A stretch of DNA of 64,000 nucleotides from Pontibacter litorisediminis (GTDB lineage: Bacteria > Bacteroidota > Bacteroidia > Cytophagales > Hymenobacteraceae). Of the stretch, positions 17,850-25,620 are shown in pieces. Under the pieces are notes generated by a model. That model was given only the letters and a program-made list of their open reading frames with translations, searched no databases and was not told the origin of the DNA. The position numbers were made by a program, and so were the translations under genes. Each line of letters starts with the position of its first letter. Within the stretch, counting starts at the first letter, position 1. The DNA lies in assembly GCF_029360645.1 (NCBI RefSeq), contig NZ_JARDUA010000004.1, forward strand, positions 372,001-436,000, in the 5' to 3' direction.

Positions 17850-18587
17850 CTAAGGGTTTGGTTCAAGCGAGGTGTTGGAGTCGTGGAGCTTCTCGTAGAG
17901 CAGCAGCGAAGCCATGGCGCTGGCCAGCACCATGCGGGTGTCGCCGGGGAGGTTGGGCTGCAGCCACACCTTGCCGTCGTTGAGCACCTGCACCGCCCCC
18001 AGTACCTGATCGCCTGCCCTAAACTCGTAACCTACAATGTCGGGTAAGGGCAGGCTCTTGCCCTCAAATTTATACACAGGTGCTACCGTATATACCTTGC
18101 TGCCATTGGATAGCTCCCCCTCGAAGCGCTGGCGGTCCTGGTAATGGCCTGGGTCGGCGGTGAGCAGGCGCCACTGGCCGCTCTCCGGGGAGGTGAAGTA
18201 GCTGGCGTAGTACTCCAGGTTGGGCGAGAGCCGTATGCTGATGCCGTTGTCGGACTTCAGGTTCTTCTCATGCAGCCGGCTGGCGCCGAACACGTACCAC
18301 TCCGCGCCCTGTGCACTCCTCACGCTAAACTCGTGCCGTTGCTTTTCTTTGATGTTCTCATAACCGAGGAGGTTGAAGCCGCTGCTGTTTTTCCAGCCGC
18401 GCTGCACATGGCCCACGGTATAATCGCCGATGCTGAAGTTGCCGTTTGGCTTAAACGTTTTACGGCCTTCCACAGGCAGCTCCTGCGCCTGCTGCTTGAA
18501 GGTTGGCTCCACGGCCATGTGCGGAACAGAGCAACTCTGCAGCGCCAGCACGCCGGCCAGCACCGCGGTTAACAATATACTTCTCAT
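17850..18587 (-). CDS. Hypothetical lipoprotein
   Basis: Unrecognised 245-residue protein. The start is placed at MRSILLTAVLAGVLALQSCS because this gives a lipoprotein signal peptide (cysteine at about 19); the frame stays open upstream but the promoter at 18621 lies close. The mature part is beta-strand rich with alternating charged and aromatic residues, e.g. SFRV-type strands, SGFNLLGYENIKEKQRHEF, and GYEFRAGDQVLGAVQVLNDG near the end. No catalytic motif was recognised. Probably periplasm-facing and membrane-anchored. Confidence 0.7.
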   Translation of the reverse strand: MRSILLTAVLAGVLALQSCSVPHMAVEPTFKQQAQELPVEGRKTFKPNGNFSIGDYTVGHVQRGWKNSSGFNLLGYENIKEKQRHEFSVRSAQGAEWYVFGASRLHEKNLKSDNGISIRLSPNLEYYASYFTSPESGQWRLLTADPGHYQDRQRFEGELSNGSKVYTVAPVYKFEGKSLPLPDIVGYEFRAGDQVLGAVQVLNDGKVWLQPNLPGDTRMVLASAMASLLLYEKLHDSNTSLEPNP

Positions 18588-18620
18588 AGTTTTATAGGTT
18601 GAGGTGTAAAGCACTAGGAA

Positions 18621-18628
18621 CAAATATA
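18621..18628 (-). promoter_or_regulatory. -7 promoter element of the lipoprotein gene
   Basis: TATATTTG on the minus strand, 33 bases before the chosen ATG. It overlaps the first codons of the longer possible reading frame and therefore supports the shorter start. Confidence 0.55.
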
Positions 18629-18814
18629 GGCTTAGCATATATAGTGCCAGTTGCTGCTAAAGCGGCTGGGGGCGAGGCAAAAGTATGGCTAGTGGATTCG
18701 CGGAGCAGATGAAAGTACAGCCTAAGCAAGTATAGACTGTTCGGCCCGGCTCATGGGCACCCGCGCTTCCCGCGCCCGACACCTGTTTGTGTGGAAATGA
18801 AACAGCGGGCAACA

Positions 18815-18845
18815 AAAAAGGCAGGAGCCGTAGCCCCTGCCTTTC
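18815..18845 (-). terminator. Terminator of rocD
   Basis: A nearly perfect 12-bp stem AAAGGCAGGaGC / GCcCCTGCCTTT with a short loop is followed on the minus strand by TTTTTTGTT, 20 bases after the rocD stop. Confidence 0.88.
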
Positions 18846-18866
18846 ATACTTGCTGCAGTTTGTGCC

Positions 18867-20108
18867 TTAGAAGTTCAGGATCACCTCCTCAATGATGTCG
18901 CAGCACTCGTGCAACTGCTCCTCCGTCATCACGAGCGGCGGCGCAAAGCGAATGATGTCGCCGTGCGTGGGTTTGGCAAGCAGGCCTTTGTCCTTCAGGG
19001 CCACGCACACATCCCAGGCGGTGCGCCCATCCGGTGTCGGGTTGATGATGATGGCGTTGAGCAGCCCGCGGCCGCGCACCAGCGTTACCAGCTCCGGGCG
19101 TCCGCTGATCAGGCGCTGCATGCGCTCCCGGAACAGCTCTCCCAGCCTGCTGGCATTCTCCGTCAGGTTCTCTTCTCTAATAACCTCCAGGGCGGCAATG
19201 GCTACCACGGCAGCCAACGGGTTGCCGCCAAAGGTAGAGCCGTGCTCTCCCGGTTGTATGCACAGCATGATGTCATCGTTGGCCAGCACGCAGGAAACCG
19301 GCAACACACCACCGGAAAGGGCCTTGCCAAGTATAAGGATGTCGGCTTTTACGTCATCGTAGTAGCTGGCCAGCAGCTTGCCCGTACGCCCGATGCCGGT
19401 CTGTATCTCATCTGCCATCAGCAGCACATCGTACTCCTTGCACAGCGCATGCGCCTTGGCCAGGTAGCCTTCGTCGGGCACTACCACGCCAGCCTCGCCC
19501 TGAATCGGCTCCACCATAAAACCGCACACATTCGGGTTCTCCTTCAGGGCACGCTCCAGCGCCTCCACATCGTTGTACGGGATCACCTTGTAACCCGGCA
19601 TGTACGGGCCGAAGCCTTTGGTGGAGTCCGGGTCGGTGGAGAAGGAGATGATGCCGGTGGTGCGGCCATGGAAGTTGTGTTCTACCACAATGATCTCCGC
19701 GTTGTGCGGCGCAATGCCCTTCTTCATGTAGCCCCACTTGCGGGCCAGCTTAATGGCCGTCTCCACGGCCTCGGCGCCAGAGTTCATGAACAGCGATTTG
19801 TCGTAGCCGAAGAGCTCGCACACATACTGCTCGGCAAGGCCTAGTTTATCGTTGTAGAAGGCGCGGGAGGTAAGCGTTAGCTGCTGCGCCTGCTCAGTAA
19901 GGGCACCCACAATCTTGGGGTGGCAGTGGCCCTGGTTCACGGCGCTGTAGGCCGAGAGGAAATCGTAGTACTTTTTGCCTTCCACGTCCCACAGGTGCAC
20001 CCCCTCGCCGCGGTTCAGCACCACGGGCAGCGGGTGGTAGTTGTGGGCGCCATACTTGTGCTCAGTGTCGATCGCCTGCTGGCTGAAGGTGATGGTTTGA
20101 GTGTTCAT
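18867..20108 (-). CDS. rocD: Ornithine--oxo-acid transaminase
   Basis: PLP enzyme converting ornithine and 2-oxoglutarate to glutamate semialdehyde and glutamate, linking arginine and proline metabolism. The roughly 413-residue product has [16 protein letters not shown] at the N-terminus, [35 protein letters not shown], the [12 protein letters not shown] motif and the PLP lysine in [16 protein letters not shown], all typical of ornithine aminotransferase. ATG 20108 ([11 protein letters not shown]) is preferred to the TTG nine bases upstream. A promoter-overlapping palindrome lies upstream. Single-gene unit. Confidence 0.95.
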   Translation of the reverse strand: MNTQTITFSQQAIDTEHKYGAHNYHPLPVVLNRGEGVHLWDVEGKKYYDFLSAYSAVNQGHCHPKIVGALTEQAQQLTLTSRAFYNDKLGLAEQYVCELFGYDKSLFMNSGAEAVETAIKLARKWGYMKKGIAPHNAEIIVVEHNFHGRTTGIISFSTDPDSTKGFGPYMPGYKVIPYNDVEALERALKENPNVCGFMVEPIQGEAGVVVPDEGYLAKAHALCKEYDVLLMADEIQTGIGRTGKLLASYYDDVKADILILGKALSGGVLPVSCVLANDDIMLCIQPGEHGSTFGGNPLAAVVAIAALEVIREENLTENASRLGELFRERMQRLISGRPELVTLVRGRGLLNAIIINPTPDGRTAWDVCVALKDKGLLAKPTHGDIIRFAPPLVMTEEQLHECCDIIEEVILNF

Positions 20109-20168
20109 AGTTTTCAATTATCAGATTCATGAGTAAAGGCAGTGTAACCGCCAATCTTTATTACAGCA

Positions 20169-20201
20169 AAATGTGTTTATTGTTGTCAAAATTACACATT
20201 T
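20169..20201 (-). promoter_or_regulatory. Candidate rocD promoter with overlapping palindrome
   Basis: TAATTTTG on the minus strand (20187-20194) fits TAnnTTTG. It lies inside a palindrome with perfect 8-bp arms AAATGTGT (20169-20176) and ACACATTT (20194-20201) separated by 17 bases. The position would suit a repressor or activator site; the leader to the ATG would be about 75 bases. No regulator is identified. Confidence 0.4.
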
Positions 20202-20336
20202 CGGGCCCACTTCAAAACCGATGCCCCACTTATGCCTCTGCAGGGCCAGGAGGCACCGCCTGGCATGTGCTAAACGTGTGGCAAAGCTTGTAGCCGTTGG
20301 TTTTAATGCCGTACTTTGTGAAAACATCGTATAGCT

Positions 20337-20504
20337 GTGGCGCAGAAGTTAACAGAAGGAGAGGATTTTTACTTTAACCGGCAGGGGCTGATGGTGCTCA
20401 CTGCCAAGTACCTGCTCAAGCGCGGGTATTGCTGCAGAAACGCCTGCAAGCACTGCCCGTACGGGTTCCGCAAGGAGGTGACGGAGATGCAGAAGAAAGT
20501 ATAA
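20337..20504 (+). CDS. DUF5522 small cysteine-rich protein
   Basis: A 55-residue product read from a GTG start; an in-frame stop at 20319 limits the start to this region. It has the family hallmark RGYCCRNACKHCPYGF, with four cysteines and a histidine in a zinc- or iron-binding arrangement. The start of the protein is MAQKLTEGEDFYF. Function is unknown. It lies about 135 bases before rpmB on the same strand and is easily missed because of its size and start codon. Confidence 0.82.
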   Translation: MAQKLTEGEDFYFNRQGLMVLTAKYLLKRGYCCRNACKHCPYGFRKEVTEMQKKV

Positions 20505-20638
20505 AACCTGTAACCACGGCCGGCGCGGCGAAGCAGATTCTATACATGGAAAGTAAAATTTTAGCTACAGGTTTGATATTCTGTATCTTTTTATAGATAT
20601 TTGCACCCCTATTGAAATAAACCAGAAAAGAATACAAG

Positions 20639-20878
20639 ATGGCACGAGTTTGCGACTTAACAGGTAAAAGACCACAGGTTGGTAACAACGTTTCTCACGC
20701 TAATAACAAGACGAAGCGTAAATTTTACCCTAACCTACAGAAGAAGCGCTTTTACATCCCGGAGGAGGATGCATGGGTAACGCTTAAAGTTTCTACTTCT
20801 GCACTGAGAACCATCAACAAGAATGGCATCTCTGCAGTGCTGAAAAAAGCTGCTGAGCAAGGTTATATCCTGTACTAG
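20639..20878 (+). CDS. rpmB: 50S ribosomal protein L28
   Basis: The 79-residue product begins [20 protein letters not shown] and continues with [20 protein letters not shown] and [13 protein letters not shown], all typical of L28. It carries a single cysteine near the N-terminus rather than a full zinc motif. It precedes rpmG by about 300 bases, a common Bacteroidota arrangement. A near-consensus -7 element (GATATTTG) lies upstream. Confidence 0.97.
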   Translation: MARVCDLTGKRPQVGNNVSHANNKTKRKFYPNLQKKRFYIPEEDAWVTLKVSTSALRTINKNGISAVLKKAAEQGYILY

Positions 20879-21184
20879 TAGCGCTGTACTTCCGGCTACG
20901 CCGCCAAGGTAGCTTCATTGGTGCCCCGGCTGCCAAGTGCCCGGAAAAGCCATCTGGTACTTTAAGATAAACATCGGCAACGGAGAGAAGCTGTTAGATG
21001 CTTTCCTCCGTTGCTCTTTTTTTGACCTTTGCCGTTTCTGCTGCAGCAGCAGGAGGGCGCACAGCAGCAAGTGTAAATTCTGTGGAATGCCGCCACGTGC
21101 TTTCACAAGAAAGTTTATACTTTGTTTGTAATTAGAGATTTAAGCTTTTATATTTGCAGTCCTAAATAAAAAATTACTGTCGAG
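20879..21184. other. Gap between rpmB and rpmG
   Basis: About 306 bases with no credible gene. It holds the rpmG promoter near the 3' end and a GC-rich stretch (20900-21000) with the partial dyad CAACGGAGAGAAG / CTTTCCTCCGTTG followed by CTCTTTTTTT (about 20979-21022), which may terminate the rpmB transcript. Confidence 0.5.
21126..21156 (+). promoter_or_regulatory. Promoter of the rpmG-DUF4295 unit
   Basis: TTG at 21126-21128 and TATATTTG at 21149-21156 are separated by 20 bases, the full Bacteroidota primary promoter pattern. The start codon of rpmG follows 28 bases later. Confidence 0.75.
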
Positions 21185-21373
21185 ATGGCTAAAAAAGCAA
21201 AAGGTAATAGAATCCAGGTTATTATGGAGTGCACAGAGCACAAAGCTACTGGCATGCCTGGTACTTCAAGGTACATCACTACCAAAAACAGAAAGAATAC
21301 TCCAGAGCGTCTTGAGCTGAAGAAGTATAACCCTGTGTTGAAAAAAGTAACTGTACATAAAGAAATTAAATAA
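21185..21373 (+). CDS. rpmG: 50S ribosomal protein L33
   Basis: The 62-residue product [18 protein letters not shown]..., with [20 protein letters not shown] and [16 protein letters not shown], is L33. Only one cysteine is present, so it is the zinc-free (C-minus) form. The stop is followed two bases later by the DUF4295 start, so the two small genes form one operon. Confidence 0.97.
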   Translation: MAKKAKGNRIQVIMECTEHKATGMPGTSRYITTKNRKNTPERLELKKYNPVLKKVTVHKEIK

Positions 21374-21375
21374 CC

Positions 21376-21531
21376 ATGGCTAAGAAGGTAGTTGCAACCC
21401 TAAAGACCGCTACAGGTAAAGACTGGGCAAAAGTGATCAAGGCTGTGAAGTCTCCAAAGACTGGTGCTTACAGCTTTAAAGAGGAGATGGTGCCTGTTGA
21501 CAAAGTACAGGAGTTCCTTGCTAAGAAATAA
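21376..21531 (+). CDS. DUF4295 small basic protein
   Basis: A 51-residue, lysine-rich product (MAKKVVATLKTATGKDWAKV ... KVQEFLAKK). In Bacteroidota this family regularly sits directly after rpmG and before ftsY, as here, suggesting a ribosome-associated role; the function is not established. It is two bases after the rpmG stop and ends before a clear terminator. Confidence 0.88.
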   Translation: MAKKVVATLKTATGKDWAKVIKAVKSPKTGAYSFKEEMVPVDKVQEFLAKK

Positions 21532-21568
21532 TACAGCCTACTCTACATCGATAGATAGATAACACGAA

Positions 21569-21594
21569 GAAGTCCCTTTACTGGGACTTTTTTA
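21569..21594 (+). terminator. Terminator of the rpmG unit
   Basis: Stem AAGTCCC / GGGACTT with a 6-base loop, followed by TTTT, about 40 bases after the DUF4295 stop. Confidence 0.85.
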
Positions 21595-21644
21595 GTATAT
21601 TACCGTATCACTGAGATAGCATTCACCCTACATCATAAACCGGC

Positions 21645-22604
21645 ATGGGAATTTTTGACTTTTTCAGCAAAGAGAAGAAAAAAGAATCGCTGGACAAAGG
21701 CCTCGAGAAAACCAAAGACAGCTTTTTCGGTCAGTTAAGCAAAGCCGTAATGGGCAAATCCACTGTGGATGTGGAGGTGCTGGATGAGCTGGAGGAGGTC
21801 TTGGTGCATGCCGACGTAGGGGTGGAGACAACGGTGAAGATCATCGACCGCATTGAGAAGCGCGTGGCCCGCGACAAGTACGTGAGCACCGATGAGCTGG
21901 ACCGCATCCTGCGCGAGGAGATCGCCGCGCTGCTGGAGGAGAACCGCGCCGGAGACGGTGCCAACTTCGAGCTGCCGAAGGACATCAAACCTTACGTGAT
22001 TATGGTAGTAGGCGTGAACGGTGTGGGCAAAACCACGACCATTGGCAAGCTGGCGGCCCAGTTCCACAAGGCCGGCAAGCAGGTGGTGCTCGGCGCCGCC
22101 GATACGTTCCGTGCCGCCGCCGTCGACCAACTCATCATCTGGGGAGAGCGCGTGGGTGTGCCGGTTATTTCGCATGGCATGAACACAGACCCTGCCTCCG
22201 TGGCCTACGATGCGGTGAAGAAAGGGGTGGAGATGAATGCCGACGTGGTAATTATTGATACGGCCGGACGACTGCACAACAAGGTGGGCCTGATGAACGA
22301 GCTGGCTAAGATCAAGCGCGTGATGCAGAAAATAACACCAGACACGCCGCACGAGGTGCTGCTGGTGCTGGATGGCAGTACAGGGCAGAACGCCCTGCTG
22401 CAGGCCCGCGAGTTTACCAAGGCTACCGACGTAACAGCGCTGGCCATTACCAAGCTCGACGGCACGGCCAAAGGCGGTGTGGTGATCGGTATCTCCGATG
22501 AGTTTAAGATTCCGGTGAAGTATATCGGAGTGGGCGAGAAAATAGAGGACCTGCAGCTGTTCGACAAGCACGAGTTTGTGGAGTCATTCTTCTCGCGCAA
22601 GTAA
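21645..22604 (+). CDS. ftsY: Signal recognition particle receptor FtsY
   Basis: SRP GTPase that docks ribosome-nascent-chain complexes at the membrane. The 319-residue product has an N-terminal helical N domain and the G domain with [18 protein letters not shown] (G1, near residue 126), [20 protein letters not shown] (G3), and [10 protein letters not shown] (G4). It lacks the long acidic A domain of E. coli FtsY, normal for this phylum; [13 protein letters not shown] may act as the amphipathic membrane anchor. It probably heads an operon with the lipoprotein and rimO genes. Confidence 0.97.
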   Translation: MGIFDFFSKEKKKESLDKGLEKTKDSFFGQLSKAVMGKSTVDVEVLDELEEVLVHADVGVETTVKIIDRIEKRVARDKYVSTDELDRILREEIAALLEENRAGDGANFELPKDIKPYVIMVVGVNGVGKTTTIGKLAAQFHKAGKQVVLGAADTFRAAAVDQLIIWGERVGVPVISHGMNTDPASVAYDAVKKGVEMNADVVIIDTAGRLHNKVGLMNELAKIKRVMQKITPDTPHEVLLVLDGSTGQNALLQAREFTKATDVTALAITKLDGTAKGGVVIGISDEFKIPVKYIGVGEKIEDLQLFDKHEFVESFFSRK

Positions 22605-22616
22605 AAAAGTATAGCC

Positions 22617-23120
22617 ATGGTGAAGCTCCTGCTGTTGCCGCTGGCGCTGCTGGTATCGCAGTGCGGCGCCAATCAAACCCATCAGAATGCACAAGAGCGG
22701 ATGGAGAGCCAGGAGCAGGCAAAAGAGGGGCAGCAAGCCCCTATAGCACAAGGCATCAGCGGACAGGTGCTGTGGCAGGCGGGCAACCAGATGCCATCGC
22801 CGGACGCGCCACCCAGCAAAGGCAGGGGTGTGCAGCGCACGCTCTATATCTATGAGCTTACCAAAGCCAGCCAGGCCAACACGACAGACGGTGTTTTTCA
22901 CACCAACATTCAAACTAATTTAGTGACTCAGGTTGTTACAGATGCTAATGGCAACTTTGCGGTTAGCCTGAAGCCCGGCACATACAGCCTGTTCTCCAAA
23001 GAAGAGAAGGGATTGTTCGCCAGCCTTTACGATGAGGAGATGAACATCAATCCGGTAGAGGTGCAGGAAGGGCAGGTAACGCAAGTAGAGTTTCTGATCA
23101 ATTATCAAGCAAGTTATTAA
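22617..23120 (+). CDS. Small lipoprotein with carboxypeptidase-regulatory-like beta domain
   Basis: A 167-residue product with a hydrophobic N-terminus ending in a cysteine (LLLLPLALLVSQC), probably a lipoprotein signal. The mature part carries ISGQVLWQAGNQMPSPDAP and TQVVTDANGNFAVSLKPGTYSLF, the pattern of the prealbumin-like carboxypeptidase regulatory fold. It is 12 bases after ftsY and three bases before rimO, so all three are probably cotranscribed. AAGTATA lies four bases before its ATG. Role unknown. Confidence 0.75.
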   Translation: MVKLLLLPLALLVSQCGANQTHQNAQERMESQEQAKEGQQAPIAQGISGQVLWQAGNQMPSPDAPPSKGRGVQRTLYIYELTKASQANTTDGVFHTNIQTNLVTQVVTDANGNFAVSLKPGTYSLFSKEEKGLFASLYDEEMNINPVEVQEGQVTQVEFLINYQASY

Positions 23121-23123
23121 TCC

Positions 23124-24437
23124 GTGAAAGTAAGATCGCTTAAGAAGGATAAAGTAAACGTAGTGACATTGGGTTGCTCTAAAAACCTGGTGGACTCGGA
23201 AGTACTGATGGGGCAGCTGCGCGCTAACGAATTTGAGGTGGCGCACGAGTCTGAGAACGACGATTCGAACATCATCATCGTGAACACCTGCGGTTTTATC
23301 GATAATGCCAAGCAGGAGTCTATCGACACCATTCTGCGGTATGCAGAGGCGAAAGAGGCCGGGCAAATCGATAAGCTGTACGTGACAGGTTGTTTGTCGC
23401 AGCGCTACAAGGATTCGCTGGAGCAGGAAATTCCGCAGGTGGATGCCTATTTCGGTACGCTGGAGCTGCCGCAGCTGCTCAAAAAGCTGGAGGCCGATTA
23501 CAAGCACGAGCTGATTGGGGAGCGCCTGCTGACCACGCCTTCGCACTTCGCTTACTTTAAGATTGCCGAGGGCTGTAACCGCCCTTGCTCTTTCTGCGCC
23601 ATCCCGTTGATGCGCGGCAAGCACGTAGACCGCCCCATTGAGGACCTGGTGCGCGAGGCGAAGCGCCTGGCAAGTATGGGTACGAAAGAGCTGGTGCTGA
23701 TTGCCCAGGATTTGACTTACTACGGCCTGCAGCATTATGGTGAGCGTAAACTGGCTGATTTGCTGCGTAACCTGTCTGATGTGGACGGCATTGAGTGGAT
23801 CAGGATGCAGTACGCGTACCCGTCGCAGTTCCCGATGGAGGTGTTTGACGTGATGAACGAGCGCGAGAACATCTGCAAGTACCTGGACATGCCGCTGCAG
23901 CACATTTCGGATAATATGCTGAAAACGATGCGCCGTGGCATCAGCAAGCGCCGCACCATCGAGCTGGTAGACCAGATCCGCCAGCGCGTGCCGGACATCG
24001 CCCTGCGAACCACCCTGATTGCCGGCCACCCGGGCGAGACAGACCAGGATTTCCAGGAGCTGTATGACTGGGTAGAGGAGACCAGGTTCGACAGGTTAGG
24101 CATCTTTACTTACTCACACGAAGATAACACGCACTCCTATACGTTGGAAGACAGCGTGCCGGAGGAGGTGAAGCAGGAGCGTGCGGATGCCATTATGGAG
24201 CTGCAGCAGGGCATCTCGGTGGAGCTGAACGAGGAGAAAATCGGCAATACCTACAAAGTACTGTTCGACCGCAAGGAGAGCGGCTATTTTGTAGGCCGTA
24301 CCCAGTACGACTCCCCGGAGGTAGACAACGAGGTACTGGTGCCAGCCGACAGCACCTATGTGCGCCTGGGCGACTTTGCGAATGTGAAGATCACGGATGC
24401 CTCGGATTTTGATTTGTATGGGGAGGTGGTGGTTTAG
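23124..24437 (+). CDS. rimO: Ribosomal protein S12 methylthiotransferase
   Basis: Radical SAM enzyme adding a methylthio group to the conserved aspartate of ribosomal protein S12. The 437-residue product has the UPF0004 domain (VVTLGCSKNLVDSEVLMGQL, NTCGFIDNAKQESI, VTGCLSQRY with its three cysteines), the radical SAM cluster motif CNRPCSFCAIP near residue 153, and a C-terminal TRAM domain ending in DASDFDLYGEVVV. The start is GTG. Its TAG stop touches the left end of the inverted repeat that flanks the next gene. Confidence 0.97.
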   Translation: MKVRSLKKDKVNVVTLGCSKNLVDSEVLMGQLRANEFEVAHESENDDSNIIIVNTCGFIDNAKQESIDTILRYAEAKEAGQIDKLYVTGCLSQRYKDSLEQEIPQVDAYFGTLELPQLLKKLEADYKHELIGERLLTTPSHFAYFKIAEGCNRPCSFCAIPLMRGKHVDRPIEDLVREAKRLASMGTKELVLIAQDLTYYGLQHYGERKLADLLRNLSDVDGIEWIRMQYAYPSQFPMEVFDVMNERENICKYLDMPLQHISDNMLKTMRRGISKRRTIELVDQIRQRVPDIALRTTLIAGHPGETDQDFQELYDWVEETRFDRLGIFTYSHEDNTHSYTLEDSVPEEVKQERADAIMELQQGISVELNEEKIGNTYKVLFDRKESGYFVGRTQYDSPEVDNEVLVPADSTYVRLGDFANVKITDASDFDLYGEVVV

Positions 24438-24473
24438 ACCTCCCCCTGCCCCCTCCTAAAAACAGGAGGGGGT
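24437..24473 (+). repeat. Left inverted repeat with internal hairpin
   Basis: 37 nt made of a GACCTCCCCCTG tail followed by a perfect 9-bp hairpin CCCCCTCCT / AGGAGGGGG with loop AAAAAC. It is the reverse complement of 24947-24983 with one difference in the tail. Confidence 0.9.
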
Positions 24474-24488
24474 GTGAAGATATTTTTT

Positions 24489-24527
24489 AAAGGCCTTTCT
24501 CTACCGTAGAGGAAGGCCTTTGCTTTT
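24489..24527 (+). terminator. Terminator, probably of the ftsY-rimO unit
   Basis: A 14-bp stem AAAGGCCTTTCTCT / AGAGGAAGGCCTTT with one wobble pair is followed by GCTTTTT. It lies inside the DUF559 interval, 52 bases after rimO. Confidence 0.85.
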
Positions 24528-24574
24528 TGGAACATTTATAATGGGAGTTGATGTTTGCTGGCAAAGTATAAAAT

Positions 24575-24943
24575 ATGCGGAAAGACCAGCTACACAATAT
24601 TCCTAACCTGAGGCAAGAGCGATCTACATTGAGAAGTGCTATGACTCCTGCTGAGGAAGAATTGTGGCGTTTGCTTCGGAAGCACAAGTTAAGGGGCAGG
24701 AAGTTCAGGAGGCAGCATAGCGTCGGCAGCTACATAGTTGATTTTTACTGCGCTTCTGAAAAGCTGATAATTGAAGTAGATGGTTCCGTGCATGATACCC
24801 CAGAGGCGAAAGCTAGTGATAAAGTACGGGATGAGACACTACAGCACCTTGGCTATGAAATTATTCGTATCAGAAACGAAGAGGTATTCGAGCAACCGGA
24901 ACAGGTGCTACAGAGAATAGCCGTTGCTTTCAAAATTTCCTAA
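24575..24943 (+). CDS. DUF559 endonuclease-like protein
   Basis: A 122-residue product of the DUF559 family, a Vsr-related PD-(D/E)XK nuclease fold. Visible elements: SAMTPAEEELWRLLRKHKLRG (with the N-terminal glutamate), FRRQHSVGSYIVDFYCASEK (aspartate 56), and LIIEVDGSVHD (E67-x-D69), followed by a C-terminal helix after YEIIRIRNEEVF. The catalytic pattern appears intact. AAGTATAAAAT directly precedes the ATG. It is flanked by inverted hairpin repeats; no methyltransferase or other restriction partner is nearby. DNA cleavage and the biological role are inferred from the family only. Confidence 0.88.
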   Translation: MRKDQLHNIPNLRQERSTLRSAMTPAEEELWRLLRKHKLRGRKFRRQHSVGSYIVDFYCASEKLIIEVDGSVHDTPEAKASDKVRDETLQHLGYEIIRIRNEEVFEQPEQVLQRIAVAFKIS

Positions 24944-24946
24944 AGT

Positions 24947-24983
24947 ACCCCCTCCTGTTTTTAGGAGGGGGTAGGGGGAGGTC
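24947..24983 (-). repeat. Right inverted repeat with internal hairpin
   Basis: 37 nt, reverse complement of the left repeat with 36 of 37 positions matching. It starts four bases after the DUF559 stop and its last two bases are part of the TGA stop codon (24982-24984) of the PH-domain gene on the minus strand. Confidence 0.9.
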
Positions 24984-25362
24984 ACTTCAACACATACCTG
25001 CTCAGCACCCGATAGGCCTCGTTAATGTTATCCCCTTTCCGGAAATCCTGCTTGATAGTGGGCTGGTCCTCGCCGGTAAGCCAGATTTTTAGCTCTGCAT
25101 CCAGGTCAGCGATGCCGGCGCTCTCTTTGGAGAACATCTTGATGCTGCCGTAAGGGATACTTTGGTAATCCGTTTTGGAGCCCGTGAGGCCCTGCTTATT
25201 GACAAGTATGAGCCGCTTGTTGGTAAATACCAGCATGTCCCGGATTAGCTTGTATGCCCGCTCAATGCGTTCGTCGTCAATAAGGATTGGCTGAAATTCC
25301 TTTGCCAGTTTTTCGATAGACACTTCCGAGGCGTGTCCCATCATGCCGCTTAATAGTCCCAT
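24982..25362 (-). CDS. Bacterial PH-domain protein
   Basis: A 126-residue product resembling the bacterial pleckstrin-homology family (YvbH/DUF1696 type). MLVFTNKRLILVNKQGLTGSK is the typical central strand pair, followed by YQSIPYGSIKMFSKESAG and the C-terminal helix INEAYRVLSRYVLK. No signal peptide. The family has no settled function; some members bind membranes or proteins. Its stop codon overlaps the right end of the DUF559-flanking repeat. Confidence 0.78.
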   Translation of the reverse strand: MGLLSGMMGHASEVSIEKLAKEFQPILIDDERIERAYKLIRDMLVFTNKRLILVNKQGLTGSKTDYQSIPYGSIKMFSKESAGIADLDAELKIWLTGEDQPTIKQDFRKGDNINEAYRVLSRYVLK

Positions 25363-25620
25363 AGTTCTAAATGAAAGTACCTGCTTGTTTACGTTTTCAG
25401 GCGGAATGGTTTACAGGGCTGGCAGCTGCGAGAGAGGTAGGTGCCGCTGCGTTGCCGCCTGTGGCTGTCTGGCGGCTTTCTATCGTATCATCTGCAAAAC
25501 CAAAAATAAAACCTTTACTTTGTGCTGAGGCGGCGAAGTATAAAATAGCTGCAACACATTTCGGGCTAAACTGTTAAAAGGGCTAAACCTACGGCTACAG
25601 AGTAGATGGAAGTACAAACC

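Larger units (their letters stand above)
24437..24983. mobile_element. Candidate palindrome-bounded DUF559 element
   Basis: A 547-base interval bounded by two 37-nt inverted repeats that differ at one position. It contains a terminator hairpin and the DUF559 gene. The left end begins at the last base of the rimO stop codon and the right end overlaps the stop codon of the convergent PH-domain gene, so the unit fills the gap between two stop codons exactly. No target-site duplication was detected. Mobility is an inference from the structure, by analogy with REP-flanked RAYT genes. Confidence 0.45.

Noticed and set aside
24575..24943. DUF559 gene considered as part of a restriction-modification or Vsr repair system
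   Set aside because: No methyltransferase, second nuclease or defence gene lies nearby; neighbours are rimO and a PH-domain gene.
24437..24983. Hairpins around the DUF559 gene considered as ordinary terminators
   Set aside because: They are followed by G-rich or mixed sequence rather than T tracts, are 36/37 identical in inverted orientation including the unpaired tail, and a separate normal terminator for rimO is present.
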